Shown here piece by piece: positions 33,796-42,823 of a stretch of 64,000 nt of DNA. The first letter of the stretch is position 1. Each line of letters opens with the position of its first letter. The notes beneath the pieces were generated by a model. It was not told where the DNA came from. It ran no database searches and worked only from the letters and a program-made list of their open reading frames with translations. The position numbers and the translations under genes are program-made. This DNA is from Xanthomonas sp. Leaf148 (lineage in GTDB: Bacteria > Pseudomonadota > Gammaproteobacteria > Xanthomonadales > Xanthomonadaceae). Location of the stretch: NCBI RefSeq assembly GCF_001423585.1, contig NZ_LMOP01000001.1:496001-560000 (forward strand), read 5' to 3'.

Positions 33796-34896
33796 ATGCT
33801 TTTCGAAACCCTCGATACCACCGGTCACGAGCAGGTGATCTTCTGCCACAACCGCGACGCCGGCCTCAAAGCCATCATCGCCTTGCATAGCACGCGGCTC
33901 GGGCCGGCTCTGGGCGGTGTACGCATGCGCCCCTACCCCGATAGCGAAGCGGCGCTTACGGATGCGCTGCGGCTCAGCCGCACCATGACCTACAAGAACG
34001 CGTTGGCGGGGCTGAATGTCGGCGGCGGCAAAGCGGTGATCATCGGCGACCCCAAAACCGACAAGAGCGAGGTGCTGTTCCGCGCATTCGGCCGTTTTGT
34101 CGACACCTTGGGCGGGCGCTACATCACCTCCGAAGATGTCGGCACCGACGTCAACGACATGGAACAGATCTACCTGGAGAGCGAGTACGTCACCGGCGTG
34201 CATCAGGTGCATCGCGGCTCCGGCGACCCGGCGCCCTTCACCGCCTACGGTGCGTTGCAGGCGCTGATGGCCTCGCTCAATCGCAAGCTCGGCCACGAAG
34301 AGGTGGGCAAGGCGAGCATCGCGATCCAGGGCCTGGGCCATATCGGCATGGAACTGGTGAAATTGCTGAAGGAACGCGGCGCAAAGCTCTATGTGGCCGA
34401 TCTGAATCAGGCGCTGGTGGATCGCGCAGTGGCCGAGTACGGCGCCGAAGCCGTGCGCCCGGACGAAATCCATCAGGTGCCGGCCGACGTGTTCGCACCG
34501 TGCGCGCTGGAAGGTGCGATCAACGAGAACACCTTGCCGCAGCTCAAGGCCAAGATCATCTGCGGCACCGCCAACAATCAGCTCGCCAGCGCTGCGATCG
34601 GTGACGAGCTGCACAAGCGCGGCATTTTGTATGCGCCCGATTACGTAGTGAATGCCGGCGGGGTGATGAATGTGTCGCTGGAGATCGACGGCTACAACCG
34701 CGAACGCGCCATGCGCCTGATCCGCAGCATTTATCACAATCTGGAAAAGGTCTTCGACCTGTCCACGCAGTTGAACGTGTCGCCGCAGCAGGCAGCCGAT
34801 CAAATTGCCGAAACGCGCATCGAGGCCATCAGCAAACTCAAACTGCCGCTGGGCCGCACTGCACCGCGTTTTTTGCATAAATTGCGCGGCGAATAA
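33796..34896 (+). CDS. Glu/Leu/Phe/Val dehydrogenase family protein
   Basis: A 366-residue NAD-dependent amino-acid dehydrogenase, the length of leucine/valine dehydrogenases. The catalytic region reads ALGGVRMRPYPDSEAALTDA then MTYKNALAGLNVGGGKAVII, with substrate and catalytic lysines near residues 69 and 81. The NAD-binding fold follows (SIAIQGLGHIGMELVKLL, about 175-192). It oxidatively deaminates branched-chain amino acids to 2-oxo acids, feeding catabolism or branched fatty-acid primers. ATG 33796 has GGAG upstream and begins the conserved fold. Exact specificity cannot be read by eye. Confidence 0.9.
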   Translation: MLFETLDTTGHEQVIFCHNRDAGLKAIIALHSTRLGPALGGVRMRPYPDSEAALTDALRLSRTMTYKNALAGLNVGGGKAVIIGDPKTDKSEVLFRAFGRFVDTLGGRYITSEDVGTDVNDMEQIYLESEYVTGVHQVHRGSGDPAPFTAYGALQALMASLNRKLGHEEVGKASIAIQGLGHIGMELVKLLKERGAKLYVADLNQALVDRAVAEYGAEAVRPDEIHQVPADVFAPCALEGAINENTLPQLKAKIICGTANNQLASAAIGDELHKRGILYAPDYVVNAGGVMNVSLEIDGYNRERAMRLIRSIYHNLEKVFDLSTQLNVSPQQAADQIAETRIEAISKLKLPLGRTAPRFLHKLRGE

Positions 34897-34959
34897 GCAC
34901 GCCAACAGGCGGGCCGCAGTTAACGACACGTGCGATGACGCAACCGCGGCCGCACATAC

Positions 34960-34986
34960 GACGCCCGGGCATTGCGCCCGGGCGTC
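34960..34986. terminator. hairpin between converging dehydrogenase and autotransporter genes
   Basis: Perfect 11-bp stem (34960-34970 and 34976-34986, GACGCCCGGGC and complement) with a five-base loop, 12 bases from the autotransporter stop. No long T-run on either side. Confidence 0.65.
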
Positions 34987-34997
34987 ATGCACACCGA

Positions 34998-37835
34998 TCA
35001 GAAATCGGCGCTGTACTTCAGGCTCACCGCACGGTCGTCGCCGCGCTCGCCCACCCGCTGGTCGTAGCCGAAGCGTAGCTGGCTCTGCTGGCCCAACGGC
35101 GCCGAGGCCGCAATGCCGAACACGCCGCCCGAGCGCGCCGGCTGCATGCCGCGCAGCGGTGCCCATGCCTCCACACCGATGAAGCTGGCATCCAGCATTA
35201 AGCCCTGGCTGCTCAACGCCTGCTGCCATTCGGCATAACCGCCCAACTGCAGGCTGCGCCAGCGATAGGCCGAACGCATGCCGGCCAGCACTTGCGTGCG
35301 CGAGGACGTGCTTGCATTGGCACGCAAGCCGAAACCATCGCCACCGCTTTCGCGGAACCCTTCGCTCCGCAGACGCACGTAATCCAGGCCCATGTACGGC
35401 GTCAGCGACGCAGCTGCATGGCCCCAGCGATACCCGGTTTCCAGGTTGCCGCTGAGATAGCTGCCGCTGTAATCGCTGAAGGCACTGCTGCGGTCTTCGC
35501 CCAATTGCAGAGTGCGCTCGATCTGCCGGTTGACGTTACCGAAGCCCAGCTGGCCCAGCGTATACGCCGATCCCAACGTGGTGCCCCAGTACAGCTGCGC
35601 CTGCACCTGCCGATCGCGGCCGCGTGCGCCATCCAGATCGCCCAGGCTGTTGGAACGCGTTTCGCCGAAAGCAAAGCCGGTGACTGCGCCAGACGCCAAG
35701 CGCAGATCGTTGCCCATCATCCAGCCGGAGGTAGCAAACCCTGCAGTAGTCACCCCACCCTCGCCCGGCCCGCCCAGTGCACGCTGCCAGGTGCCCAGCA
35801 GGCGCGGCTGTTGCGACAGACCATCGAAATGCGCGGCCAACGCGCGCCGGCCCAGATCGATGGTGTCGAAGGTCATCGCCGCAGACGCCGCATGCGCACG
35901 TCCGGACAGACTGCGCAGTGAATCCGCTGCGGTCTTGGCATCGGGTGATTGCTGCAACGCTGCCGCGGCACGAATGAAGTCGCCACTGATGCCGCCGTTG
36001 CCCTGCAGCTGCTGCGCGTCCACCTTCTGGAACGCCTGTTCGACGCGAATTGCCGACTCCATCGATGCCGTGCCGATTGCGCCCAGCGATGCGGCAACGG
36101 CCGTGACATCCATGCGCTGCAGCGACACGTACGCGTTATTGGCGTCGTAGCTCAACGTGGCATTGAGAAAGGTGACTGCAGGCCCGTTGCTGAGACTGGC
36201 AAACGTTCCCTGCAGACCGTTGGTTGCTTGCAGCACAGGATAGGTAGTGTTGTTGACCACATAATCCCGCCGCCCGAGCAACTGCAGGTCACCGTCGATC
36301 GTCGCTGTACCGCTTACGTTCAAGCGGTCGCCCACATTTAATGCCAAGCGTCCGAAGTCATCTTGGGTGTAGTTACCTCCGATTGCCAAAACCGCGCCAC
36401 CGACCTGCAGCGTACTCCCGCGATTGGAGACCGTGCCGGCAATGCGTCCTGCTCCGATCAACGTTGCACCATTGAGGACGTCAACCCGCGCGCTCTGCAG
36501 ACTGGCCGTTTGCAACGTGCCATCCAGCACCTGGGTATCGCCGGCAAACGTATTGTTGCTACTGCTGAGGATCAGCGTGCCGGATCCGCGCTTGGTTAAA
36601 CCGCCGCTGCCAGTAATGTCGTTGGCCCAGGTCGAACGCAAGGTCGTGACCTCGACATCCACCGTCCCCCAATCGAACCGCGCAGGCCCCAGCACCGCCT
36701 TGCCCACGTTGAGCAGGCCGTAACCGAACGTCGGATCGACACCAGCCGCGCCCAGATCGGTGGCTGTTCCCAGCAACGTCTGACGCACCAGATCGTTGTT
36801 GAAATACGGAAACGCCTGCCACACCAATGCCGCCGCACCCGATACCAGCGGCGCAGCGTAGGACGTACCGCTGCCATAGAAATAGCGGATGTTGCTGGCG
36901 GTTGCATCGGGATCGATAAACAGCGCCGTGCCCGGTGCCACCAGGCAATAACGCATTGCCACGCCGCATGCATTGGAGTACGACGCCAGCTGCGTGGGAT
37001 TGGCGGTATCCAGCGCGCCAACCACTAGCCAGCCACGCTCCAGGTCTGCGGCCGGAAGCGTACCGTTCGGACCCAACTGACTGGGAAGCGCCGCAGTATC
37101 GGACGGCTGCGCACGCGACTCATTGCCCGAGGCAAATACCACCAGCCCATCGTTGCCGATGATGAAGGCGCGGTATTCCTGCGCGATCTGATTGGTGACC
37201 GTCGGGTCGTTCCAATACAGGCCGCCCCATGAGTTATTCATGATGCGCACGCCGGCGCTGATCAGATCGGCATGCACTGGGCCCAGACCGAGCGGCCCGT
37301 CGACTTCATTGCCTTGGCCACTGCCATCGTCCACCGGCGCGCGGTCGCTGATGATCCGCGCAGACACCAGGCCTGCACCCGGCGCAATGCCGCCTGGCCA
37401 TTGCCCCACCGCGCGCCCGGCCGCCAGCTCGGCGACAGCCGTGCCATGCCCGAGCACATCGCCCACTGCGACATTGCTGGTGCGCGGGTCGACATAGAGG
37501 AAGCTGTCGCTCACCCGCCCCTGCAGGGCCGGATGATTGGTATTGATACCGCTATCGATGATGCCGATGCGATAGCCCGCGCCGGTGAACCCCAGCGCCT
37601 GCGCTGCACGTGCATTGGTCAACGCCAGATGTGCGTCGATTGCCGGTTGCGGTGCAGTGACCGGCGGTGGCGGCGGCGGCGGTGAGGTGGGCGGCGGCGG
37701 TGGTGGCGAGGTCGGTGGCGGTGCAGTCGGCGTGGTCGGACGAATACCGCCTCCACCACCGCCTCCACCACACGCGGTCAACGCCACAGCCAACGCCGAG
37801 GCCAGGACAGTCCTGGCGACGTTTCTCTTCTTCAT
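34998..37835 (-). CDS. lipidated S8 subtilisin-like autotransporter protease
   Basis: A 945-residue type V secreted serine protease. The signal peptide ends in lipobox LTAC with Cys22, so the passenger is probably lipidated and surface-anchored, as in NalP and SphB1. A Gly-run and Pro-rich linker (residues 23-64) precede the S8 domain, with Asp94 (GIIDSG), His130 (GHGTAVAEL) and Ser near 325 (GSGTSYAAP). An autotransporter-associated beta-strand repeat (GSGTLILSSSNNTFAGDTQV) leads to the C-terminal barrel at about 690-945, ending in a terminal Phe. It may mature other surface proteins (inference). It is divergent from the thiolase gene. Confidence 0.93.
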   Translation of the reverse strand: MKKRNVARTVLASALAVALTACGGGGGGGGIRPTTPTAPPPTSPPPPPPTSPPPPPPPVTAPQPAIDAHLALTNARAAQALGFTGAGYRIGIIDSGINTNHPALQGRVSDSFLYVDPRTSNVAVGDVLGHGTAVAELAAGRAVGQWPGGIAPGAGLVSARIISDRAPVDDGSGQGNEVDGPLGLGPVHADLISAGVRIMNNSWGGLYWNDPTVTNQIAQEYRAFIIGNDGLVVFASGNESRAQPSDTAALPSQLGPNGTLPAADLERGWLVVGALDTANPTQLASYSNACGVAMRYCLVAPGTALFIDPDATASNIRYFYGSGTSYAAPLVSGAAALVWQAFPYFNNDLVRQTLLGTATDLGAAGVDPTFGYGLLNVGKAVLGPARFDWGTVDVEVTTLRSTWANDITGSGGLTKRGSGTLILSSSNNTFAGDTQVLDGTLQTASLQSARVDVLNGATLIGAGRIAGTVSNRGSTLQVGGAVLAIGGNYTQDDFGRLALNVGDRLNVSGTATIDGDLQLLGRRDYVVNNTTYPVLQATNGLQGTFASLSNGPAVTFLNATLSYDANNAYVSLQRMDVTAVAASLGAIGTASMESAIRVEQAFQKVDAQQLQGNGGISGDFIRAAAALQQSPDAKTAADSLRSLSGRAHAASAAMTFDTIDLGRRALAAHFDGLSQQPRLLGTWQRALGGPGEGGVTTAGFATSGWMMGNDLRLASGAVTGFAFGETRSNSLGDLDGARGRDRQVQAQLYWGTTLGSAYTLGQLGFGNVNRQIERTLQLGEDRSSAFSDYSGSYLSGNLETGYRWGHAAASLTPYMGLDYVRLRSEGFRESGGDGFGLRANASTSSRTQVLAGMRSAYRWRSLQLGGYAEWQQALSSQGLMLDASFIGVEAWAPLRGMQPARSGGVFGIAASAPLGQQSQLRFGYDQRVGERGDDRAVSLKYSADF

Positions 37836-37995
37836 TCAAGTGTTCTCCCCGAACCCATTCCATGGATTGGGCCCCATCCCGGGCCCTAGTCTCATCATAT
37901 ACGGCATCGCTTCGGGTCTGCAGCCGCACGTCAGCTTGCTGGCGCGAATCGGCCATGAGGCAGATAATCGTTTCACTTTAAACGGTATCCCCTTT

Positions 37996-39171
37996 ATGTC
38001 CGACATCGTCATCGTTGCTGCCAAACGCACTGCCATCGGCTCGTTTCTCGGTCAATTCAACGGGGTGCCGGCGCCGACGCTCGCCGCTGCCGCCATCGAA
38101 GGCGCGCTGGCGCAATCGGGAATCGCACCGGCGGACGTGTCCGAGGTCATCGTTGGCTGCGTGTTGCCGGCCAACCTCGGCCAGGCCCCGGCGCGTCAGG
38201 CGGCCATCGCTGCAGGCATTCCGACATCCACCGGCGCCACCACCATCAACAAGGTGTGCGGCTCGGGCATGAAGGCAATCATGTTCGGACACGATTTGAT
38301 CAAGGCCGGTTCGGCCAGCATCGTGGTGGCTGGCGGCATGGAGTCGATGAGCAATGCCCCGCACCTGCTGCCGAACTCGCGCACCGGCAATCGCTATGGC
38401 AATTTCCAGGCGGTGGATCACATGGCATGGGATGGCTTGACCAATCCCTACGATGGCCAGGCGATGGGCGTGTTCGGCGAAGCCACCGCAGAAAAGTTCG
38501 GCTTCAGCCGCGCCGATCAGGATGCTTTCGCCATCGCCTCGGTCGAGCGCGCGCAGGCCGCGCAGCGCAGTGGCGCGTTCGCCGATGAAATCGTTCCGGT
38601 GACCGTGGTCACGCGCAAGGGCGAGATTGTTGTCGACAGCGATGAGCAGCCGGGCAAATCCGACGTTGCCAAGATCCCGACCCTGAAGCCGGCCTTCAAG
38701 AAAGACGGCACCGTGACGGCGGCAAGTTCGTCGAGCATTTCCGACGGTGCGGCAATCACGGTGCTCATGAGCGCCGACGATGCGCAGCGCCGTGGCGTGA
38801 CGCCGCTGGCGCGCATCGTCGGCCACGTCACCCATTCGCAGGACCCGGAATGGTTCACCACCGCGCCGGTGGCGGCGATCCAGTCGCTGGTCGACAAGAT
38901 CGGCTGGACGCTGGACGCGGTAGACCTGTTCGAAATCAACGAAGCCTTCGCCGTCGTGGCGATGACACCGATCAAGGAACTGGGCATCGCGCATGCCAAG
39001 GTCAACGTGCATGGCGGTGCCTGCGCGTTGGGTCATCCGATCGGCGCGTCTGGTGCAAGGCTGGTAGTGACATTGGTGAATGCGTTGCGCACGCGCGGCG
39101 GCAAGCGCGGAATCGCAACGCTGTGCATCGGCGGCGGCGAAGCGACCGCCATTGCTATCGAATTGATTTAA
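37996..39171 (+). CDS. acetyl-CoA C-acyltransferase (thiolase)
   Basis: A 391-residue thiolase. The catalytic triad fits the bacterial biosynthetic thiolase with a one-residue shift: Cys88 in NKVCGSGMKA, His347 in CALGHPIGASGAR, and Cys377 in TLCIGGGEATA. NEAFAVVAM is also in place. It interconverts two acetyl-CoA with acetoacetyl-CoA or cleaves 3-ketoacyl-CoA. Length and motifs favour acetyl-CoA acetyltransferase, but no beta-oxidation or polyhydroxyalkanoate genes are adjacent to settle direction. ATG 37996 starts at the conserved strand SDIVIVAAKRT. Confidence 0.92.
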   Translation: MSDIVIVAAKRTAIGSFLGQFNGVPAPTLAAAAIEGALAQSGIAPADVSEVIVGCVLPANLGQAPARQAAIAAGIPTSTGATTINKVCGSGMKAIMFGHDLIKAGSASIVVAGGMESMSNAPHLLPNSRTGNRYGNFQAVDHMAWDGLTNPYDGQAMGVFGEATAEKFGFSRADQDAFAIASVERAQAAQRSGAFADEIVPVTVVTRKGEIVVDSDEQPGKSDVAKIPTLKPAFKKDGTVTAASSSSISDGAAITVLMSADDAQRRGVTPLARIVGHVTHSQDPEWFTTAPVAAIQSLVDKIGWTLDAVDLFEINEAFAVVAMTPIKELGIAHAKVNVHGGACALGHPIGASGARLVVTLVNALRTRGGKRGIATLCIGGGEATAIAIELI

Positions 39172-39213
39172 TTGCCATTAACAGCGATTTTGCAAAGCTG
39201 AATGGGCGCGCGC

Positions 39214-39241
39214 TTGACACTCGTCTTCGGGCCGTCATCAT
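39214..39241 (+). promoter_or_regulatory. sigma-70 promoter for the first Ala-rich lipoprotein
   Basis: A perfect -35 TTGACA (39214-39219) is followed after 16 bases by CATCAT (39236-39241, four of six -10 matches). This places the transcript start about 45 bases before ATG 39295 and fits the strong-expression codon usage of the gene. Confidence 0.55.
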
Positions 39242-39294
39242 GTCTGGGGCGCGCAATAGCGCGTTGCCTAATCTAATCGACGAGGATTGAAACA

Positions 39295-39636
39295 ATGACC
39301 ATCAACAAGCTGCTGATCGCAATGGCTCTGGGCCTGGCCCTGACCGCTTGCTCGAAGCCGGAACAGGCTCAGGACGCTGCTGCTTCGGCTAACGAAGCTG
39401 CAACCGACGCTCAGACCGCTGCTGACCAGGCTGCTGCCTCGGGCTCGCAGTCGGCTGACGCCGCTCAGGCTGCTGCCAACACCGCCGCTGCTTCGGCCGA
39501 CACCGCTGCTGACGCTGCCCAGGCTGCTTCCGGCACCGCGACCGACGCTGCTGCCGACCAGGCTGCTGACGCTGCCAAGACGGCTGAAAACACCGCCGAA
39601 GCTGCTAAGGACACCGCCGAAGAAGCCAAGAAGTAA
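39295..39636 (+). CDS. Ala-rich Lpp-like lipoprotein, probably very abundant
   Basis: A 113-residue lipoprotein: signal peptide ending in LTAC with Cys19, and Ser at +2, which permits Lol sorting to the outer membrane. The mature part is almost entirely Ala with regularly spaced Asp, Gln and Thr (ADAAQAAANTAAASADTAA) and should be one long helix able to coil through alanine packing, like Lpp or OprI. It ends in EEAKK, so a terminal Lys is available for linkage to peptidoglycan, as in Lpp. Ala codons are mostly GCT, unlike neighbouring genes. It has its own promoter and a perfect terminator. Confidence 0.85.
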   Translation: MTINKLLIAMALGLALTACSKPEQAQDAAASANEAATDAQTAADQAAASGSQSADAAQAAANTAAASADTAADAAQAASGTATDAAADQAADAAKTAENTAEAAKDTAEEAKK

Positions 39637-39663
39637 TTACTTCTTAGCTCCAAGCGAGTTCGG

Positions 39664-39692
39664 AAAAAGCCGCTGGTTTCCAGCGGCTTTTT
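39664..39692 (+). terminator. strong intrinsic terminator after the Ala-rich lipoprotein
   Basis: Perfect stem AAAAAGCCGCTGG / CCAGCGGCTTTTT (39664-39676 and 39680-39692) with a TTT loop and T-run, 27 nt past the stop. Confidence 0.93.
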
Positions 39693-39798
39693 CTTTGCCT
39701 GCACGGCGGGCGCGACCGCCGGTTTGCACGGTGGCGCGGCTGCTCGGTTGGCCACTCCAGTCCGTATGCTGCCCGTGAGCTGAATGCGCAAACGCGTA

Positions 39799-39829
39799 TT
39801 GACGCGGACTGCATCGGCCCCTGCATAAG
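39799..39829 (+). promoter_or_regulatory. possible promoter of the second Ala-rich lipoprotein
   Basis: TTGACG (39799-39804) and CATAAG (39824-39829) with a 19-base spacer, about 40 bases before ATG 39868. Moderate match to the sigma-70 consensus. Confidence 0.4.
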
Positions 39830-39867
39830 CTCCGCGTTCCAACACCGGAACAGGAACAGGACCACCC

Positions 39868-40194
39868 ATGAAGACGATCCGCATGCTGTCGCTGAGTGCC
39901 ATCGCTGCACTCACTCTCGCCGCCTGCCAGGGCCCTGATGCCGAGCAAGCGCGTCGCGATGCCGCGTCCGCTGCCAAACACGCTGCCGCTGCCACCGAGC
40001 AGGCTGCCGACCGCGCTGCGGTACAGGCCAAGGCCGCCACCGCCGATGCGCGCGTAGCCGCACGCGACCTGGCTGCAGACGCCAGCCGCGCGACCGCAAA
40101 CGCTGCCGACGCCACCGCCGACAAGACCCGCGAGATGGCCAACAAGGCCGAGCAGAACGCCGACAAGCACGACGCCGAGCATCCGCAGCACTAA
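39868..40194 (+). CDS. second Ala-rich helical lipoprotein
   Basis: A 108-residue lipoprotein with signal peptide ending LAAC (Cys20, Gln at +2, consistent with outer-membrane sorting). The mature chain is Ala-rich with regularly spaced Arg, Asp and Lys (AAATEQAADRAAVQAKAATA) and should be helical. It is a diverged paralogue of the preceding gene but ends in EHPQH, with no terminal Lys, and uses GCC codons as ordinary genes do. It is probably free rather than peptidoglycan-linked (inference). Confidence 0.82.
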   Translation: MKTIRMLSLSAIAALTLAACQGPDAEQARRDAASAAKHAAAATEQAADRAAVQAKAATADARVAARDLAADASRATANAADATADKTREMANKAEQNADKHDAEHPQH

Positions 40195-40443
40195 GCACAC
40201 CGAAAACCGCGCTGCGCTCACCGACAGGTGGGCGCAGCCTGCCGCAAGAGTGGCGTTTCTTCATGCACATGAGTGCCAGCGCAACCCCAGCCAGCCAGCC
40301 AGCCGACTGCAGCCTGCAAGCAATGTCAGCTGCTATGAACCGCTCACACTGCTGCGTCTGCTCGCAGACAATTTCGTGCCGATGCACACGTCTTGCGTCG
40401 AGATTGACCTCGTGTTGTCGAGCTTGGCAGGCTAGCATTCGGC

Positions 40444-42165
40444 ATGCCCACTTCTTTTACATCGCGGCGCCGCAATCAGCTGGCGCTGGCCTTCTCTGCG
40501 CTGATCTTTATCGTCATCGGCATCGGCATCTTTGTCGGCGCGCGCCGCTCGCTGGCCGATGCGGCGTTGGTCTCGCATACGCATGAAGTAATCGGGCGGG
40601 TCGACGAGATCCAGGCGCGCTTGCTGGATGCCGAATCGGCGCAACGTGGCTTCCTGCTCACTGGCAACGAGGCCTACTTACTGGATTACCAGACCAGTGT
40701 GGAACGCCTGCCGATCTTATTGAGCAATCTGCGCAGGTTGATTGTCGACAACCCTGCGCAAGAGCAGCATCTGGATCAACTGCAAACCCTGGTGGAGACG
40801 CGGCTGCGGCAAATCCAGCACACGCTGGATGTCTATGCACAGGGCGGCCTGGAACCGGCACGCGCAGGCATCCGGCAGAGCGCGTTCCGCACCACCAGTG
40901 CCATCCGCGAGCAGGCGCTGACGATGGTGCAACGCGAGCAGGAGCTGCTGGCACAGCGCGCGGAAAGCAGCCGACAAAGCGCCACCTTGTTGCTGACGCT
41001 GGCCCTGGCCGGCATTCCGTTCGGGCTGCTGGTGGTCGGCGGCGTCTATGCGCTGCTGATGCGCGAACTGCGGCATCGCGCGCAGGCCGAACGCCTTGCC
41101 GCAAACGCCAATCGCGAGCTGGGCGATAGCGTCGGTGCATTGCAGCGCAGTACTGCCGATCTCAATCTGCTCAGCCGTTACACCGGCCTGCTGCAAAGCT
41201 GCATCAGCGCCGAAGAAGCATTGGTGGTGACCAGCCGCACCCTGGCCAGCCTGCTGCCGGGCATTGCCGGAAGCGTGTACCTGCTGCGCGCTTCGCAGGA
41301 TCGCGCCGAAGCGATCAGCCACTGGGGCGAGCCACTGGTACAGAGCGCGCCGCATCTCTTGCCGGAAGAATGCTGGGCATTACGCCGCGGCCAGCCGCAC
41401 ATCATTGAGGACCTCGCGCGCGATGCGCTGTGCGCGCATATCGACGTGCCGGACACTCAGACACCGATCACCACCGCATGCCTGCCGATGTCGGCGCAGG
41501 GCACACAGCTCGGCTTTCTGTTCTTGTCGTCGCCCGGTCCCGGGCCGATGCCGCGCCTGGAAATCGCCGAGGCGGCCGCCGAGCAGTTGTCGCTGGCGTT
41601 GAGCAATCTGCGCCTGCGCGAGTCGCTGCGCCGCCAATCGATCCGCGACGCGCTGACCGGGCTGTACAACCGCCGCTATCTGGAGGAATCGCTGAGTCAC
41701 GAACTGGCACGCTGCGCGCGGCGCGGCCTGCCGTTGTCGGTGCTGATGCTGGACGTGGACCACTTCAAGCAATTCAACGATAGCCAGGGGCATGCCGGCG
41801 GCGATCTGCTGCTGGCAGCGGTCGGCGAGCTGTTGCTGACCCGGTTGCGTGCCGAAGACGTGGCCTGCCGCTATGGCGGCGAAGAATTCACCGTGATCCT
41901 GCCCGAGGCCGATAGCGAGGAAGCCATGCGCGTGGCCGAGCAGATCCGCGGCCATATCGCGGCGCTGGCGGTCAGCGATGGCCAGCGTGCGTTGCCGCGC
42001 GTGACCGCCTCGATCGGCGTGGCCAGCTTTCCGGTCGATGGCGAACTCGGCGCAGGTCTGATCCAGAAAGCCGACGCAGCGCTGTACGCAGCCAAGCATC
42101 GTGGGCGCAACCGGGTCGAGCGTCATGGTGCCGCACAGCCGCGCGGGACTGACGCGGAGGCGTGA
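40444..42165 (+). CDS. membrane diguanylate cyclase, CHASE3-GAF-GGDEF
   Basis: A 573-residue sensor that makes cyclic di-GMP. TM1 is at about 14-32, a periplasmic CHASE3-like helical sensor at about 38-178 (LLDAESAQRGFLLTGNEAYL is its hallmark), TM2 at about 183-206, a GAF domain at about 240-390 and the GGDEF domain from about 400. The active-site motif is GGEEF (residues 478-482), a functional variant. The inhibitory I-site RAED (469-472) lies exactly five residues before it, so product inhibition is likely. The GAF ligand is unknown. Monocistronic. Confidence 0.93.
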   Translation: MPTSFTSRRRNQLALAFSALIFIVIGIGIFVGARRSLADAALVSHTHEVIGRVDEIQARLLDAESAQRGFLLTGNEAYLLDYQTSVERLPILLSNLRRLIVDNPAQEQHLDQLQTLVETRLRQIQHTLDVYAQGGLEPARAGIRQSAFRTTSAIREQALTMVQREQELLAQRAESSRQSATLLLTLALAGIPFGLLVVGGVYALLMRELRHRAQAERLAANANRELGDSVGALQRSTADLNLLSRYTGLLQSCISAEEALVVTSRTLASLLPGIAGSVYLLRASQDRAEAISHWGEPLVQSAPHLLPEECWALRRGQPHIIEDLARDALCAHIDVPDTQTPITTACLPMSAQGTQLGFLFLSSPGPGPMPRLEIAEAAAEQLSLALSNLRLRESLRRQSIRDALTGLYNRRYLEESLSHELARCARRGLPLSVLMLDVDHFKQFNDSQGHAGGDLLLAAVGELLLTRLRAEDVACRYGGEEFTVILPEADSEEAMRVAEQIRGHIAALAVSDGQRALPRVTASIGVASFPVDGELGAGLIQKADAALYAAKHRGRNRVERHGAAQPRGTDAEA

Positions 42166-42262
42166 GCAGGCACGGCGTCGATGTCGGATTGCGCGCTCTG
42201 TCACACAAAAGATCGATTGACGCGGCGATAGTCGGCCTTGACCCCCGAAGCGAGGCAATCCG

Positions 42263-42823
42263 ATGTCGATGTGGCGCGATCAAGGTCCCAACAAGAAAGA
42301 CGGCGTTCCCGCAGCGCCGGATGTTCCTGCCGCCGATGGGCGGCTGTTCAACGCCGACGCCAGCCCTGCCCCGCCGGTGCCGGCCGCCGCCGCCACGCCC
42401 AGCGTCGTGCCCACCGCCGCGCCGCCGCAACGCCAGAGCGAAGCCAAGGAATCGCTGATCGCCGCCGACATCAGCATCGAAGGCAAGATTGAAGGCGCCG
42501 GCCACGTACGCCTGGCCGGCCGCTTCAAGGGCGATGTCAACGTCAAGGGCGATCTGACCATCGAACGCGGCGCCAAGCTCAATGGTGGCGTGCGCGCCAA
42601 CAAGGTCATCATCGCCGGCGAGCTGGAAGGCAATATCGAATCGGCGGCGCAGGTGGAGCTGCAGACCTCCGGCGTGCTGGTCGGCGACGTCAAGGCCGGC
42701 AGCCTCACCGTGGCGTCGGGCGCCCGCATGCGCGGCCAGGCCGACTTCGGCTGGGGCGAGGACACCGGCAAACCGACCGCCACGCCCAAGCCGGTGGTGA
42801 GCGGAGACAGCGACGCCACATGA
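42263..42823 (+). CDS. bactofilin family cytoskeletal protein
   Basis: A 186-residue bactofilin. A disordered Pro/Ala N-terminus (1-60) precedes the beta-helical DUF583 core at about 64-160 (LIAADISIEGKIEGAGHVRL, VNVKGDLTIERGAKLNGGVR, GVLVGDVKAGSLTVASGARM). Bactofilins self-assemble without nucleotide into membrane-associated filaments that position cell-wall enzymes or polar machinery. It overlaps the following zinc-ribbon gene by four bases (ATGA), suggesting a functional pair. No M23 peptidase is adjacent, unlike several other bactofilin loci. Confidence 0.92.
   Translation: MSMWRDQGPNKKDGVPAAPDVPAADGRLFNADASPAPPVPAAAATPSVVPTAAPPQRQSEAKESLIAADISIEGKIEGAGHVRLAGRFKGDVNVKGDLTIERGAKLNGGVRANKVIIAGELEGNIESAAQVELQTSGVLVGDVKAGSLTVASGARMRGQADFGWGEDTGKPTATPKPVVSGDSDAT

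Noticed and set aside
37869..37885. Two GGGCCC palindromes 11 bp apart between the autotransporter and thiolase genes
   Set aside because: Such six-base GC palindromes are frequent at this base composition; nothing else supports an operator.
37585..37995. Upstream extension of the thiolase with Gly/Val repeats
   Set aside because: It is the antisense of the autotransporter Gly/Pro tether; the thiolase fold starts at MSDIVIVAAKRT.
40287..40304. Short CCAG tetranucleotide repeat upstream of the diguanylate cyclase
   Set aside because: Only about four units, not in a coding frame or promoter element; no evidence of function.
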